Shown here: positions 33,651 to 42,298 of the stretch, piece after piece
Position numbering within the stretch: position 1 is the first letter of the stretch
Layout: every line of letters begins with the position of its first letter
The notes under the pieces: generated by a model
What the model was told of the DNA's origin: nothing
Databases searched by the model: none
What the model saw: the letters and a program-made list of their open reading frames with translations, nothing else
Source: Leptolyngbya cf. ectocarpi LEGE 11479
Lineage (GTDB): Bacteria > Cyanobacteriota > Cyanobacteriia > Phormidesmidales > Phormidesmidaceae
Direction: 5' to 3'
NCBI RefSeq assembly: GCF_015207065.1
Contig: NZ_JADEXP010000001.1
Span: 26,183 to 90,182 of the forward strand
Length of the DNA stretch: 64,000 nucleotides
Position numbers and translations under genes: made by a program

Positions 33651-34865
33651 TCATTGACTCGTAGCTGTTCTGGCATCAAGTTTTTCCAAGGTCTCTAGAA
33701 TAATGTTGGCGATGCGGTAGGACGCGCCAAAAGGACCAAATCGTTCTTGCCCATTGGTGATACAGGCATTGAGATAGTCCTCATCTTGAATAACTGTTAC
33801 AGCATACTGGGCCGCTTCTTGCAAAATGGCCGGTGTGGCCGGTTCTGTACCGATTGTTTTTACAGAGAGGCCTAGCAACCGCTCCTGGGCTTCGGCAAAG
33901 GCATAGGTAAACTGGGGGCCTGCACCCGGAATTTGTAAAATTGGTTTGCCAATGGCCATGGCCTGATCCACAGCTAGTCCGGCCATGCCCAAAACCAGGG
34001 TGGTCTGACACACAATGTCATTAAAGCGATCGCTAAAACAGAGGACACTGGCGACGGGTTCACCTTGGGCTACATATGTCAGCTTGCCGTCGTCGTGTTG
34101 CCAGCCTGATGCGGCCGCGATTGTCTCAAGCGCAACCATCACATCCGGTACGAGGGCAGCTCGAAACTGCACCTGGGGATTAAGCTGGGCAATTTTGACA
34201 ACAAGTTCCAGCAACAGCTTTAGGTTACGCACAGCTTCAGGCATCCGTGAGCCTGGTAACAGGGCCATCATCGGCTGCCCGGGCGACAGCTGCAGGTCTT
34301 TACCTTGAGGCTTTAATCGATCCAGAGAGGGAATCCCGCCAAATTGGGCTTTGGTAAATCCTTGTTTTTGATAGTCTTTCGCCGTGTAGGCATCTCGAGA
34401 AAAAAGTGTCAGACAGCGAGGCGATCTAAGGACCGCTTTGAGCACCAGGTCAATGTTGAGGGTGCCTTCGTACATAGCTGACAGTGGAGACGTAAAGGAG
34501 ATAAAGGGTTGACCACTGAGATAGGCAAAACATTGCCCCACGACATCACCTGTGGCAAAGACCAGAGCGCACTGGGGCGCATAGCGACGGACGGCCTGGA
34601 GCTGTCGCCAGGTGGATGTGAGCAACCCCGCCCGAACATCATCAATTAACCTCAGACGGTTAGTGTAGGTAAAGCCCCCTGAGGGCAATGTCAGGGTGGG
34701 GGACACAATGGGTACATTGATATTGCGATAGGCATGCCCCTGGCCCACGATGGGAGCGGCGGCAATATCTAATTCGGGCTTTAACTCCCGCAAACTGCGA
34801 ATAATGTGGGAAGAATGATTATCCTCTCCGTGGCCGTTGCTAATAAATAAAAGTTTGTGGGGCAT
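33651..34865 (-). CDS. lipid-A-disaccharide synthase-related protein
   Basis: The 404-residue protein resembles a cyanobacterial family annotated as LpxB-related (GT-B type). Visible pieces are LLFISNGHGEDNHSSHIIRSL at the N-terminus, VFATGDVVGQCFAY, GGIPSLDRLKP, MALLPGSRMPEAVRNL, and the C-terminal LGMAGLAVDQAMAIGKPIL, which aligns with the nucleotide-sugar-binding half of GT-B enzymes. Canonical LpxB makes lipid A disaccharide, but this branch is divergent and the product is unknown. It is 30 bp upstream of the ABC exporter and probably in one operon with it. The start at 34865 (MPHKLLFIS) is standard. Confidence 0.87.
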   Translation of the reverse strand: MPHKLLFISNGHGEDNHSSHIIRSLRELKPELDIAAAPIVGQGHAYRNINVPIVSPTLTLPSGGFTYTNRLRLIDDVRAGLLTSTWRQLQAVRRYAPQCALVFATGDVVGQCFAYLSGQPFISFTSPLSAMYEGTLNIDLVLKAVLRSPRCLTLFSRDAYTAKDYQKQGFTKAQFGGIPSLDRLKPQGKDLQLSPGQPMMALLPGSRMPEAVRNLKLLLELVVKIAQLNPQVQFRAALVPDVMVALETIAAASGWQHDDGKLTYVAQGEPVASVLCFSDRFNDIVCQTTLVLGMAGLAVDQAMAIGKPILQIPGAGPQFTYAFAEAQERLLGLSVKTIGTEPATPAILQEAAQYAVTVIQDEDYLNACITNGQERFGPFGASYRIANIILETLEKLDARTATSQ

Positions 34866-35502
34866 GGGTAGACGGCAGTTGACCCGAGCTGATCGGCAGA
34901 GACTTGGTTGAGTCCATAGTACAGCTTAGAGATCATTTGCCAGTAGATTGAGACTCATTAAGAGATTGTTTATAAGTGTCCCTGACAGCTGTATTTGAAG
35001 GGCTTTGGCTTGTGGCACCTCGGCTATACCAGAGGCTGTCGGTCAGAGGATCCCACTGTGATTCACAAAAATGACTTTACAAAGCCGCCTACTGTTGTCA
35101 ACTTCAGACTTAGCAGAGCAGCACCGCTACCCAGAAGTCCTGGGATCCACAGGTTGATAGACCGAGAAGGTACTGCTTTCTTCGGCAGGATTTAGCTTGA
35201 AGGTAAAATAATTTCCGGCGTTGCTGATCCCCAGTATGATTTTATCTGCCAATCTATTGGCCACCAGAATATTTAATAGATCGATTCATCCCTTAAATCA
35301 GCAACGGCTAATTTCCAAAGTCAAAGGTTAAGGAAAGGTCAAAGCCCCCAAACCGTCCAAAGAGTCTTTACGCAGACTCACCACGGATGCATCTAATCCA
35401 CGTTTATCCACAGACAGTTGGCAGCAATTTTCCCAACATCCTCACTCCTCTGGCACAATGAGGTGGTCAAATCCCTATGTTCAGTAAAGGTTTTTCCAGG
35501 TT
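34866..35502. promoter_or_regulatory. 637-bp divergent intergenic region
   Basis: This region lies between the divergent LpxB-related and helicase genes. A 66-codon frame at 34995-35195 has no recognisable content and I do not call it. I see no repeat or RNA gene. An AAAGG stretch at about 35486-35490 lies 12 nt before the TTG used to start the helicase. Confidence 0.35.
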
Positions 35503-38229
35503 TTGGTCCTAGCGCCTAAAAAATTATTTTCATTCCAGCTCGATCCGTTTCAACTTGACGCCATCGAGGCCCTCAATCAAGGACAGTCGGTGATCGTCTG
35601 TGCTCCCACGGGGTCTGGAAAGACTCTGGTGGGAGAATACGCTATCTATCGCGCCCTGCATGAAAAAAAGAGGGTGTTTTATACAACGCCCCTCAAGGCG
35701 CTTTCCAACCAAAAACTGCGAGATTTTCGTAACCAGTTTGGCCCCGACAACGTGGGACTCCTGACAGGTGACACCTCTGTCAATCGCAATGCGCCCATCT
35801 TGGTGATGACCACTGAGATCTTTCGCAATATGCTCTATGGCACCACCATGGGAGAGGTGGACAATGCCGTCCGCGATGTGCAAACCGTAGTGTTAGACGA
35901 GTGCCACTACATGAACGACCGTCAGCGCGGTACGGTCTGGGAAGAATCTATTATTTACTGTCCGCCAGAAATTCAGCTAGTGGGCCTGTCAGCCACAGTG
36001 GCTAACGGCGATCAGCTCACCGATTGGATTGCTAAAATCCATGGTCCCAGTCAGCTGATTTATTCAGACTTTCGACCCGTACCTTTGACCATGCATTTCG
36101 CCACAGGTAAAGGTATCTTTCCGCTCCTCAATGACAAAAAGACAGCTCTTCATGGTCGTCTAAAAAAGCACCGTAAACCACCTCGAGCCCAGAGGGGACA
36201 GAAAAAAAGGCCTGTCACAGCCAGTAATGCGTTTATCGTGACGCAGCTACAGCAGAGAGATATGCTGCCGGCCATTTTCTTTATTTTTAGCCGCAAGGGC
36301 TGTGATAAGTCTGTCCAGAGCATCAATAATTTGTCGTTGGTCAATCCGTCTGAGGCCTTTGTCCTCAAACGCCGGATTGATGATTTTTTAGAGGCCAATC
36401 CTGAAGCCGCTCGCGTCGGACAAGTTGAACCGCTCTACCATGGTGTGGCAGCCCACCATGCTGGATTACTCCCCGCCTGGAAAGGCCTGGTAGAGGAGCT
36501 ATTCCAGGCGGGGCTAATCAAGGTGGTTTTTGCCACTGAAACCCTGGCAGCGGGAATCAACATGCCTGCTCGCACCACGGTCATTGGCAGTCTATCTAAA
36601 CGTACGGACAGCGGCCATCGGCTCCTCCATGCCTCAGAATTCTTGCAGATGGCGGGTCGAGCCGGACGTCGTGGCATGGATGTAGAAGGCCATGTGGTGA
36701 CGGTGGAAACGCCCTTTGAGGGAGCCAAAGAGGCCAGTAGTTTAGCTCTGGCCAAACCCGATCCGCTGATCAGCCAGTTCACCCCCAGCTATGGGATGGT
36801 GCTCAATTTGCTGCAGAATCATTCGCTAACAGCTACCCGCGATCTAGTAGAGCGCAGCTTTGGGCAGTATCTCTCTACCTTGCATCTGAGCCCTCAACAA
36901 CAGGCCATTGACGATGTTGAGCACAATATTAAGCTTATCCGTGAGCAGCTAGAAGCCGTCGGGGACGATACCATCGCGGAATACGCCAAGCTTAAAGAAC
37001 GTTTGCGCGAGGAACGCCGTTTGCTCAAAATTTTGGACAAACAGGCCATGGAAACCCTGGCCAGTGACCTGAGCACGGCGATCAATTTTGCGGTTCCGGG
37101 AACTATTTTATCCCTTAAAGGCAAGCATATTCAGGTCCACAATCCTCTGCCGGCAGTGATTGTGGACAAAGTGGCCGGGCCGGGACAGGCGCCCTATCTA
37201 GTCTGTCTGACCTATGAAAACCAGTGGATTATGGCGGCCCCCCGCGATGTTTTTGCACTCTATGAAAAGTACGGACGCATTGACGCGGTCGATCATCTGT
37301 CGCCGCCAGCGGCTCTATCCGTAAAAGCAGGTGACAAGTTCCCTGGGGATGAGACTAGCACCGCCCTGGCTAAGCAGGTGCCCACGGCACTGCCCACCCT
37401 AGATGAGCTAGCTCCCGAGGTCAAAGAACAGCGAGAGCGCATGTATGCGGTCGAAACTGAACTCAAAACGCATCCCTTAAATAAGTTTGGTAAACCTAAA
37501 TCATTCTTGAAAAAGCAGCAGCGCATTCAGCTGTTGGAGGAAGAACTACGCGATCGCAAAGCCAAGTATCAAAAATATGCCAGCCGCTACTGGGAAGAAT
37601 TCCTCAACCTGATGGCTATTCTTGAGGAGTTTGGCGGTCTTGAAAATGACCGACCCACAAACTTTGGCAAAATGGCCGCAGCCATTCGCGGTGAAAACGA
37701 ACTGTGGCTAGCGCTGGCCTTGGGTTCTGGAGAATTTGACCACTTGCCTCCCCACCAATTTGCAGCGGCCTGTGCCGCCATCGTTACCGAAATCACTCGC
37801 CCCGATACCTGGACCCGCTACCGCACCTCCAAGTCAGTCATAGAGGCCCTCGAAGGTCTACGCCCACTCCGTCGCCAAATGTTTCAACAGCAGCGGCGCT
37901 ACCAGGTTACTCTCCCCGTTGCACTGGAATGGAACCTGATTGCCCTAGTAGAGCAGTGGGCGTTAGAAACCGAGTGGAACGAGTTATGCCGCAATACCAG
38001 CCTCGACGAGGGTGATGTGGTCCGCATTCTGCGCCGGACCCTTGATATTTTGGCCCAGATTGCCCATGTTCCATTTCTACCCACGACTCTCAAGTCAACT
38101 GCCCGCCAGGCCGCTTATTTGCTCAATCGTTTTCCCATCAATGAGGCAAACAATGCTCCTAACCTCCCCGATGGGGATACTGAAGAGGGTGAGAGTGAGG
38201 ATAACGGGAACGCCCCTGAAACAGAATAA
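35503..38229 (+). CDS. Ski2/Mtr4-type DEAD/DECH-box RNA helicase
   Basis: A 908-residue superfamily 2 helicase of the Ski2-like type found in cyanobacteria and plastids (plant ISE2). Motifs in order: Q-like FSFQLDPFQLDAIEAL (about residues 8-23), Walker A APTGSGKT (about 36-43), DECH in VVLDECHYMND (about 128-138), LSATVANGDQ (about 164), and the C-terminal helicase motif VI QMAGRAGRRGMD (about 382-393). The long C-terminal part has the arch-like and helical DSHCT-type region. It probably unwinds structured RNA in processing or decay. No ATG lies before the conserved start, so TTG 35503 is used. The upstream stop is at 35485. Confidence 0.92.
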   Translation: MVLAPKKLFSFQLDPFQLDAIEALNQGQSVIVCAPTGSGKTLVGEYAIYRALHEKKRVFYTTPLKALSNQKLRDFRNQFGPDNVGLLTGDTSVNRNAPILVMTTEIFRNMLYGTTMGEVDNAVRDVQTVVLDECHYMNDRQRGTVWEESIIYCPPEIQLVGLSATVANGDQLTDWIAKIHGPSQLIYSDFRPVPLTMHFATGKGIFPLLNDKKTALHGRLKKHRKPPRAQRGQKKRPVTASNAFIVTQLQQRDMLPAIFFIFSRKGCDKSVQSINNLSLVNPSEAFVLKRRIDDFLEANPEAARVGQVEPLYHGVAAHHAGLLPAWKGLVEELFQAGLIKVVFATETLAAGINMPARTTVIGSLSKRTDSGHRLLHASEFLQMAGRAGRRGMDVEGHVVTVETPFEGAKEASSLALAKPDPLISQFTPSYGMVLNLLQNHSLTATRDLVERSFGQYLSTLHLSPQQQAIDDVEHNIKLIREQLEAVGDDTIAEYAKLKERLREERRLLKILDKQAMETLASDLSTAINFAVPGTILSLKGKHIQVHNPLPAVIVDKVAGPGQAPYLVCLTYENQWIMAAPRDVFALYEKYGRIDAVDHLSPPAALSVKAGDKFPGDETSTALAKQVPTALPTLDELAPEVKEQRERMYAVETELKTHPLNKFGKPKSFLKKQQRIQLLEEELRDRKAKYQKYASRYWEEFLNLMAILEEFGGLENDRPTNFGKMAAAIRGENELWLALALGSGEFDHLPPHQFAAACAAIVTEITRPDTWTRYRTSKSVIEALEGLRPLRRQMFQQQRRYQVTLPVALEWNLIALVEQWALETEWNELCRNTSLDEGDVVRILRRTLDILAQIAHVPFLPTTLKSTARQAAYLLNRFPINEANNAPNLPDGDTEEGESEDNGNAPETE

Positions 38230-38291
38230 CGTCAGCTCAATCGTCCCACTGTTTACTGTCCCTCGTCTTTTTTACCACCGCCCATTGCTCC

Positions 38292-38690
38292 ATGACCTCC
38301 TCTTCCCTACCGATCCATCCCAAAGCGCTATCCCGTGCCCAGCGAGCTGTGCGCTGCGGCCCGTTTTATATGAAGCTGCTCGTGGCGATGCGATCGCAAA
38401 GCGTTTCCCTCAGAGCCATCAGCGACGACCGTGGCATGCTCAGTGGATATACCCGGCAACCACTTTCAGACGTCGCCGTCGATAACCACCTCAGCTGGCT
38501 AATGACCCTAGGCATTGTTCGCAGGGAAGTCGACGGTCAAGGCTTAACCGATAGTTTTCGGCTCACCCCCATGGGCCGTCAGCTAGTGGAGCAATGGGAC
38601 ACAGCAGGTCGTCCGGATTCCACAGGCAGTCTCCTGGATTATTTACTCAACACCAGAAACCGTTGGTTAAGACTACCGACCTGGCTATAA
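38292..38690 (+). CDS. Npun_F0494-type small protein, possible winged helix
   Basis: A 132-residue protein matching my memory of the Npun_F0494 family, conserved in cyanobacteria without assigned function. Recognisable stretches are SRAQRAVRCGPFYMKLLVAM and HLSWLMTLGIVRREVDGQGLTDS followed by RLTPMGRQL. That last pattern (helix, helix, strand, turn, strand, helix) resembles a winged-helix DNA-binding fold, so a regulatory role is possible. It follows the helicase gene by 62 bp on the same strand. A longer frame covering the same bases in another register is a shadow. Confidence 0.75.
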   Translation: MTSSSLPIHPKALSRAQRAVRCGPFYMKLLVAMRSQSVSLRAISDDRGMLSGYTRQPLSDVAVDNHLSWLMTLGIVRREVDGQGLTDSFRLTPMGRQLVEQWDTAGRPDSTGSLLDYLLNTRNRWLRLPTWL

Positions 38691-38922
38691 AAGTCTGGTT
38701 ATTTTTGAGACCACAAACCGTTACAACAGGCGTCAACATCAACGATGTCTAAAGGATAAAGTTTGGGTAAGGTTATGCAATAGTGCCAATCTATCCGCAT
38801 TTTCTAGCTTGACGCAGTACGATAGCCAAGACCTTGTATCGAAAAATCGTTATTCCAATCTTGATATTTGAACTTGATATTTCAACCATTAATACTGCAT
38901 TTGGACCGGGAGACGCTCTAGT

Positions 38923-40419
38923 ATGAAGGCCATTATGGTAGTGGGGACAACCTCCCACGCAGGGAAATCTCTACTTGTTACAGCACTTTGTCGGATGCTG
39001 AGTCGCCGTGGCTGGCGTGTCGCCCCCTTCAAGGGGCAAAACACAGCTCTTAACGCCTACGTCACCGCTAATGGTGCTGAAATTGGCTATGCCCAAGCCG
39101 TGCAGGCCTGGGCTGCAGGCGTTCCGCCCCAGGCCGAAATGAACCCGGTCTTACTAAAACCCCAAGGTAATACCCCCACCTCCCAGGTGATTATCAAAGG
39201 GCGTCCTGTTGGCCAGACCACAGCCACCCACTACTATGAAACCTATTTCGAAACCGGGTGGCAGGCAGTCCAAGAAAGTCTGGCTCGATTGGGTCAAGAA
39301 TTTGATCTGCTAATTTGTGAAGGCCATGGCAACCCGGCTGAGATTAATATTAAACATCGTGATCTAGCCAATATGCAGATTGCGAAAGCACTAAAAGCCC
39401 CCACCATCCTGGTAACCGACATCGACCGGGGTGGGGCATTTGCCCACATCGTTGGCACCCTGGAACTGCTTGAGCCGGATGAACGCGATCTGATCAAAGG
39501 CATCATCATCAATAAATTTCGCGGTCAAAAGAGCCTGCTACAGCCAGGTATCGACTGGATCCAAAAACGTACCGGCATTCCCGTACTCGGCGTAATTCCC
39601 TGGCTTGATAGCGGGTTTCCAGCAGAAGATTCCCTCTCACTGATGGATCGCCCCCTCGAAAAACAATCCGCCGAACTCAACATTGCCGTCATTCGGCTGC
39701 CCAGAATTTCGAACTTTACTGATTTTGATCCCCTAGAAGCAGAGCCCTCCGTTAATGTCAGGTACCTCAGCCCTAAGGATGACTTAGGACACCCCGACGC
39801 CGTGATTTTGCCCGGTACTAAGACAGCAATTGCCGATCTACTGATTTTGCAACGTACTGGCATGGCCGAAGCCATTCAAAACTATGCATCTGCAGGGGGT
39901 ACCGTACTGGGTATCTGTGGTGGGTTCCAGCTCATGGGACAGATGCTCGCCGATCCAGAAGGCTTAGAAGGCCAAGAAGGCCGCTTCCGGGGATTAAGTA
40001 TCCTTCCTCTGCGCACAGTCATTACCCAAAACAAAGTGGCACGCCAGCGGTCAGTGAGTTCTAAATATCCCCAAGAAGGGTTACCGGTCAATGGGTATGA
40101 AATTCATCACGGTCGCACTCAGCTGGTGATGACGCCTGAAGGTGGGGAGCCAGGACCCAAATTTCAGCCCATTTTTGACGATCGCAGCCTGGGCATTGTA
40201 GATGAAACGGAGTCCCTATGGGGCACCTATCTACACGGCATCTTCGACAACGGCCCCTGGCGACGAGCGTGGCTCAATCGTCTGCGACAGCAGCGTGGCC
40301 TCGGATCTTTACCCACCGGCATTGCCAACTACCGTGAACAGCGAGACGCCATGCTCAACGACCTCGCCAATACGGTTGAGCAATACGTCAACCTTGACCC
40401 AATTCTGACCCAGCCCTAA
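38923..40419 (+). CDS. cobQ: cobyric acid synthase CobQ
   Basis: CobQ amidates four carboxyl groups of adenosylcobyrinic acid a,c-diamide using glutamine and ATP, a step of cobalamin (pseudo-B12) synthesis. The 498-residue product has the N-terminal P-loop-type GTTSHAGKSLLVTALC (about residues 8-23) and the substrate region FKGQNTALNAYVT. The class I glutamine amidotransferase C-terminus carries the nucleophile Cys in LGICGGFQLMG (about 331) and histidines in YEIHHGRT and GTYLHGIFDN. No cobalamin riboswitch is evident in the 232-bp upstream region, and no other cob gene lies in the window. Confidence 0.96.
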   Translation: MKAIMVVGTTSHAGKSLLVTALCRMLSRRGWRVAPFKGQNTALNAYVTANGAEIGYAQAVQAWAAGVPPQAEMNPVLLKPQGNTPTSQVIIKGRPVGQTTATHYYETYFETGWQAVQESLARLGQEFDLLICEGHGNPAEINIKHRDLANMQIAKALKAPTILVTDIDRGGAFAHIVGTLELLEPDERDLIKGIIINKFRGQKSLLQPGIDWIQKRTGIPVLGVIPWLDSGFPAEDSLSLMDRPLEKQSAELNIAVIRLPRISNFTDFDPLEAEPSVNVRYLSPKDDLGHPDAVILPGTKTAIADLLILQRTGMAEAIQNYASAGGTVLGICGGFQLMGQMLADPEGLEGQEGRFRGLSILPLRTVITQNKVARQRSVSSKYPQEGLPVNGYEIHHGRTQLVMTPEGGEPGPKFQPIFDDRSLGIVDETESLWGTYLHGIFDNGPWRRAWLNRLRQQRGLGSLPTGIANYREQRDAMLNDLANTVEQYVNLDPILTQP

Positions 40420-40448
40420 AAAACGCGAGCTAACGGACCAGACCATGG

Positions 40449-40460
40449 GACCATATGGTC
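40449..40460. promoter_or_regulatory. 12-bp palindrome upstream of TauE/SafE gene
   Basis: A perfect palindrome (gaccatatggtc) lies between cobQ and the permease gene, 24 bp before the permease ATG. A related half-site (gaccat) precedes it at 40441. It could be an operator. The role is not proven. Confidence 0.35.
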
Positions 40461-40483
40461 TATTGGTCTTCTAAAGGTTAGCT

Positions 40484-41263
40484 ATGCCCCTTATCGATAT
40501 TGCACTGTTGGCCATGGGTGGTTTGGCAGCAGGGGGATTAGCCGGCCTGCTTGGCATTGGTGGTGGCGTCCTGATGGTGCCCTTACTGTTGGTATTTGGC
40601 CTAGATGTGGACCAAGCGGCAGCAACCAGCTTATTAGCTATTCTCGTTACGGCCACCACAGGTAGTTTTCAAAACTGGCGCATGGGGCACCTGCAACCCA
40701 AACAGGTTTTACTGCTAGCAGGTCCGGCCATCGTCCTCGTGCTCATCGGCACAGAAGTTGGAGGATTATTAGTAGAGCATTGGCGCAGAGCCGCATTTGG
40801 CGGTCTACTACTCGCCAATATCTACCTAGTCAGTCTTAAAAAACAGATTGCCACTACCACAGCCCCGGCCAGCCAGCTCTCCCCCACTGCCGCCCGTCTA
40901 ATTACCGGTGGCACATCGGGATTTATGGCCGGACTATTTGGCGTTGGTGGCGGCGTCATTATGGTGCCACTCCAGGTTCTATTGATGAACAGCGACCTAA
41001 AAAACGCTGTGCGCAACAGCCTGGGAGTCATTGTCCTCACCTCCCTAGTTGCCTGTGTTTATAACAGCATCAGAGGAGATATTCTCTATGGCGCTGGGCT
41101 GAGTCTCGGGCTAGGTGGTCTCGTGGGGGTACAAATAAGTACTCGCTTTCTACCTAAACTACCTGAGCAGACTATTGGTTTACTATTTCGACTATTACTC
41201 TGTTTTCTGGCAACGTATGTTTTTTGGCAAGCATGGCAAGCATGGCAAGCCTATGGGGCCTAG
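40484..41263 (+). CDS. TauE/SafE family sulfite/anion exporter-like permease
   Basis: A 259-residue integral membrane protein with about eight helices and the internal repeat typical of the family: GLAGLLGIGGGVLMVPLLL near residue 25 and GFMAGLFGVGGGVIMVPLQV near 150. Relatives export sulfite, sulfoacetate, or other organic anions by proton coupling. The substrate here is unknown. The C-terminus ends in a triple WQA repeat encoded by a 9-bp tandem repeat (41224-41250), which could be unstable. The gene lies 64 bp after cobQ on the same strand. Confidence 0.88.
   Translation: MPLIDIALLAMGGLAAGGLAGLLGIGGGVLMVPLLLVFGLDVDQAAATSLLAILVTATTGSFQNWRMGHLQPKQVLLLAGPAIVLVLIGTEVGGLLVEHWRRAAFGGLLLANIYLVSLKKQIATTTAPASQLSPTAARLITGGTSGFMAGLFGVGGGVIMVPLQVLLMNSDLKNAVRNSLGVIVLTSLVACVYNSIRGDILYGAGLSLGLGGLVGVQISTRFLPKLPEQTIGLLFRLLLCFLATYVFWQAWQAWQAYGA
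41224..41250 (+). repeat. 9-bp tandem repeat (3 copies) at end of permease gene
   Basis: Three copies of tggcaagc followed by a or c lie head to tail, encoding WQA three times at the extreme C-terminus of the TauE/SafE protein. Copy number could vary by slippage without breaking the frame. Confidence 0.85.
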
Positions 41264-41680
41264 CCATAAAAAAGGATACCGGCCTAGACCAGTACCCATG
41301 GCTAGCTTTAAAGACTAACCGTTGCATACACTCATGCATTTCTGTTAAACCCCGCAGGTTATTCCTAGTAGATGGGGACAAATGCCGCCCAGCATTAGGT
41401 TCCTGTCTTCTTACTGCTGGTCTGAATGTAAAGGATGAGCAGAAATACAGTTGGGACAAAGACAAACAGGATGCTTGCTACAAACCCTAGATTATTGACT
41501 TCCATAGGACTTAGCGATTATTTCTCTCAACAACAAACCATATGGCTAAGCATAGCACTCTGCTTCAACGCAATAAACCGATCAACAGTTGGATTACTAG
41601 CGACCATATCCCCTAAAGCCAGCAGGATTTAGACCTGCTGGCGCCGGGTACTCCTATCATAGTTGCTAAATTCATAACAG
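41264..41680. other. intergenic region after the permease gene
   Basis: About 417 bp lie between the convergent permease and ferredoxin genes. Two overlapping frames (41224-41490, 41435-41632) have no recognisable product. The only clear structure is the hairpin at 41618-41642. Confidence 0.4.
41618..41642 (-). terminator. terminator-like hairpin downstream of the ferredoxin gene
   Basis: A perfect 9-bp stem (gccagcagg, 41618-41626, with 41634-41642) with a 7-nt loop lies 38 bp past the ferredoxin stop. Reading the minus strand, a short T-run (cttta) follows. It is probably the ferredoxin transcript end. Confidence 0.6.
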
Positions 41681-41983
41681 CTATTTCTTTGGTTTGGTGA
41701 CCACGCTAATCGGCCCATCAACCAATGTCTGACAAGCTAGACGGCAGTTAGCAGGGCGCTTTTTAAGCCTTTTTTCTTCAACCGCCGTGCGCGGCGACAA
41801 ATTATCTAACCCTTCAGCGATCTCTACAACGCACAGCGCACACTGGCCGTAGCCACCGCAGTTCATCATTTTGCCGGTCAAGGTATAAATGTCAATACGA
41901 TTGTCTATAGCCTTTTGGCGAAGGTTTGCGCCATCCGCCGCTGTAATCTCAACATCTTCTTTAACAAACTTAATAGTGGGCAT
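41681..41983 (-). CDS. 2Fe-2S ferredoxin
   Basis: The 100-residue protein carries a 2Fe-2S binding domain. The cluster cysteines are in [16 protein letters not shown], with the fourth in ANCRLACQT. The spacing of the first three is C-x5-C-x2-C, unlike the C-x4-C-x2-C of the main photosynthetic ferredoxin PetF, and closer to adrenodoxin/Isc-type proteins. It may serve biosynthetic or assembly electron transfer. A start at 42049 would add 22 residues without homology-like content, so I use ATG 41983 ([10 protein letters not shown]). It is divergent from psbB with a 315-bp region between the two starts. Confidence 0.9.
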   Translation of the reverse strand: MPTIKFVKEDVEITAADGANLRQKAIDNRIDIYTLTGKMMNCGGYGQCALCVVEIAEGLDNLSPRTAVEEKRLKKRPANCRLACQTLVDGPISVVTKPKK

Positions 41984-42298
41984 CGAATGGCTCCAAAGGC
42001 AACCTCTATATAAAGTCGAGCATGCCGCAATCGGCAGGGCCCTAAACAATCTAACTTGCGCTGGATTATGAACTCTAGTTACACTTCTTTATACACTTTA
42101 ATCTTTGAATTTGAGTGGACTAGTCCGTCGGGAATCGTTTGGATTCACTACCGCAATACGCTATCTAATTTTTTCCTTGTGGAAAATTAATTATCTTTGG
42201 CTTCAACGTTGGAGGCCATCAGCTGATCTGGTAGCCTATTTGTATCGGTATTTTAATGTACGGCTAACAATTCCAAACTAGGAGGAGGCACGTAGTCA
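41984..42298. promoter_or_regulatory. divergent promoter region of ferredoxin and psbB, with psbB ribosome site
   Basis: The region drives the ferredoxin gene leftwards and psbB rightwards. A strong ribosome-binding sequence (aggaggagg, 42280-42288) precedes the psbB ATG by about 10 nt, as expected for an abundant protein. Promoter boxes are not resolved by eye. Confidence 0.6.

Noticed and set aside
34995..35195. 66-codon frame in the gap before the helicase
   Set aside because: No ribosome site, no recognisable composition and no family resemblance.
38691..38922. Cobalamin riboswitch upstream of cobQ
   Set aside because: I see no B12-box-like sequence or strong stems in the 232-bp region.
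41224..41632. Two overlapping plus-strand frames after the permease gene
   Set aside because: One begins within the WQA repeat of the permease in another frame and neither has family-like content. The region ends in a terminator-like hairpin.
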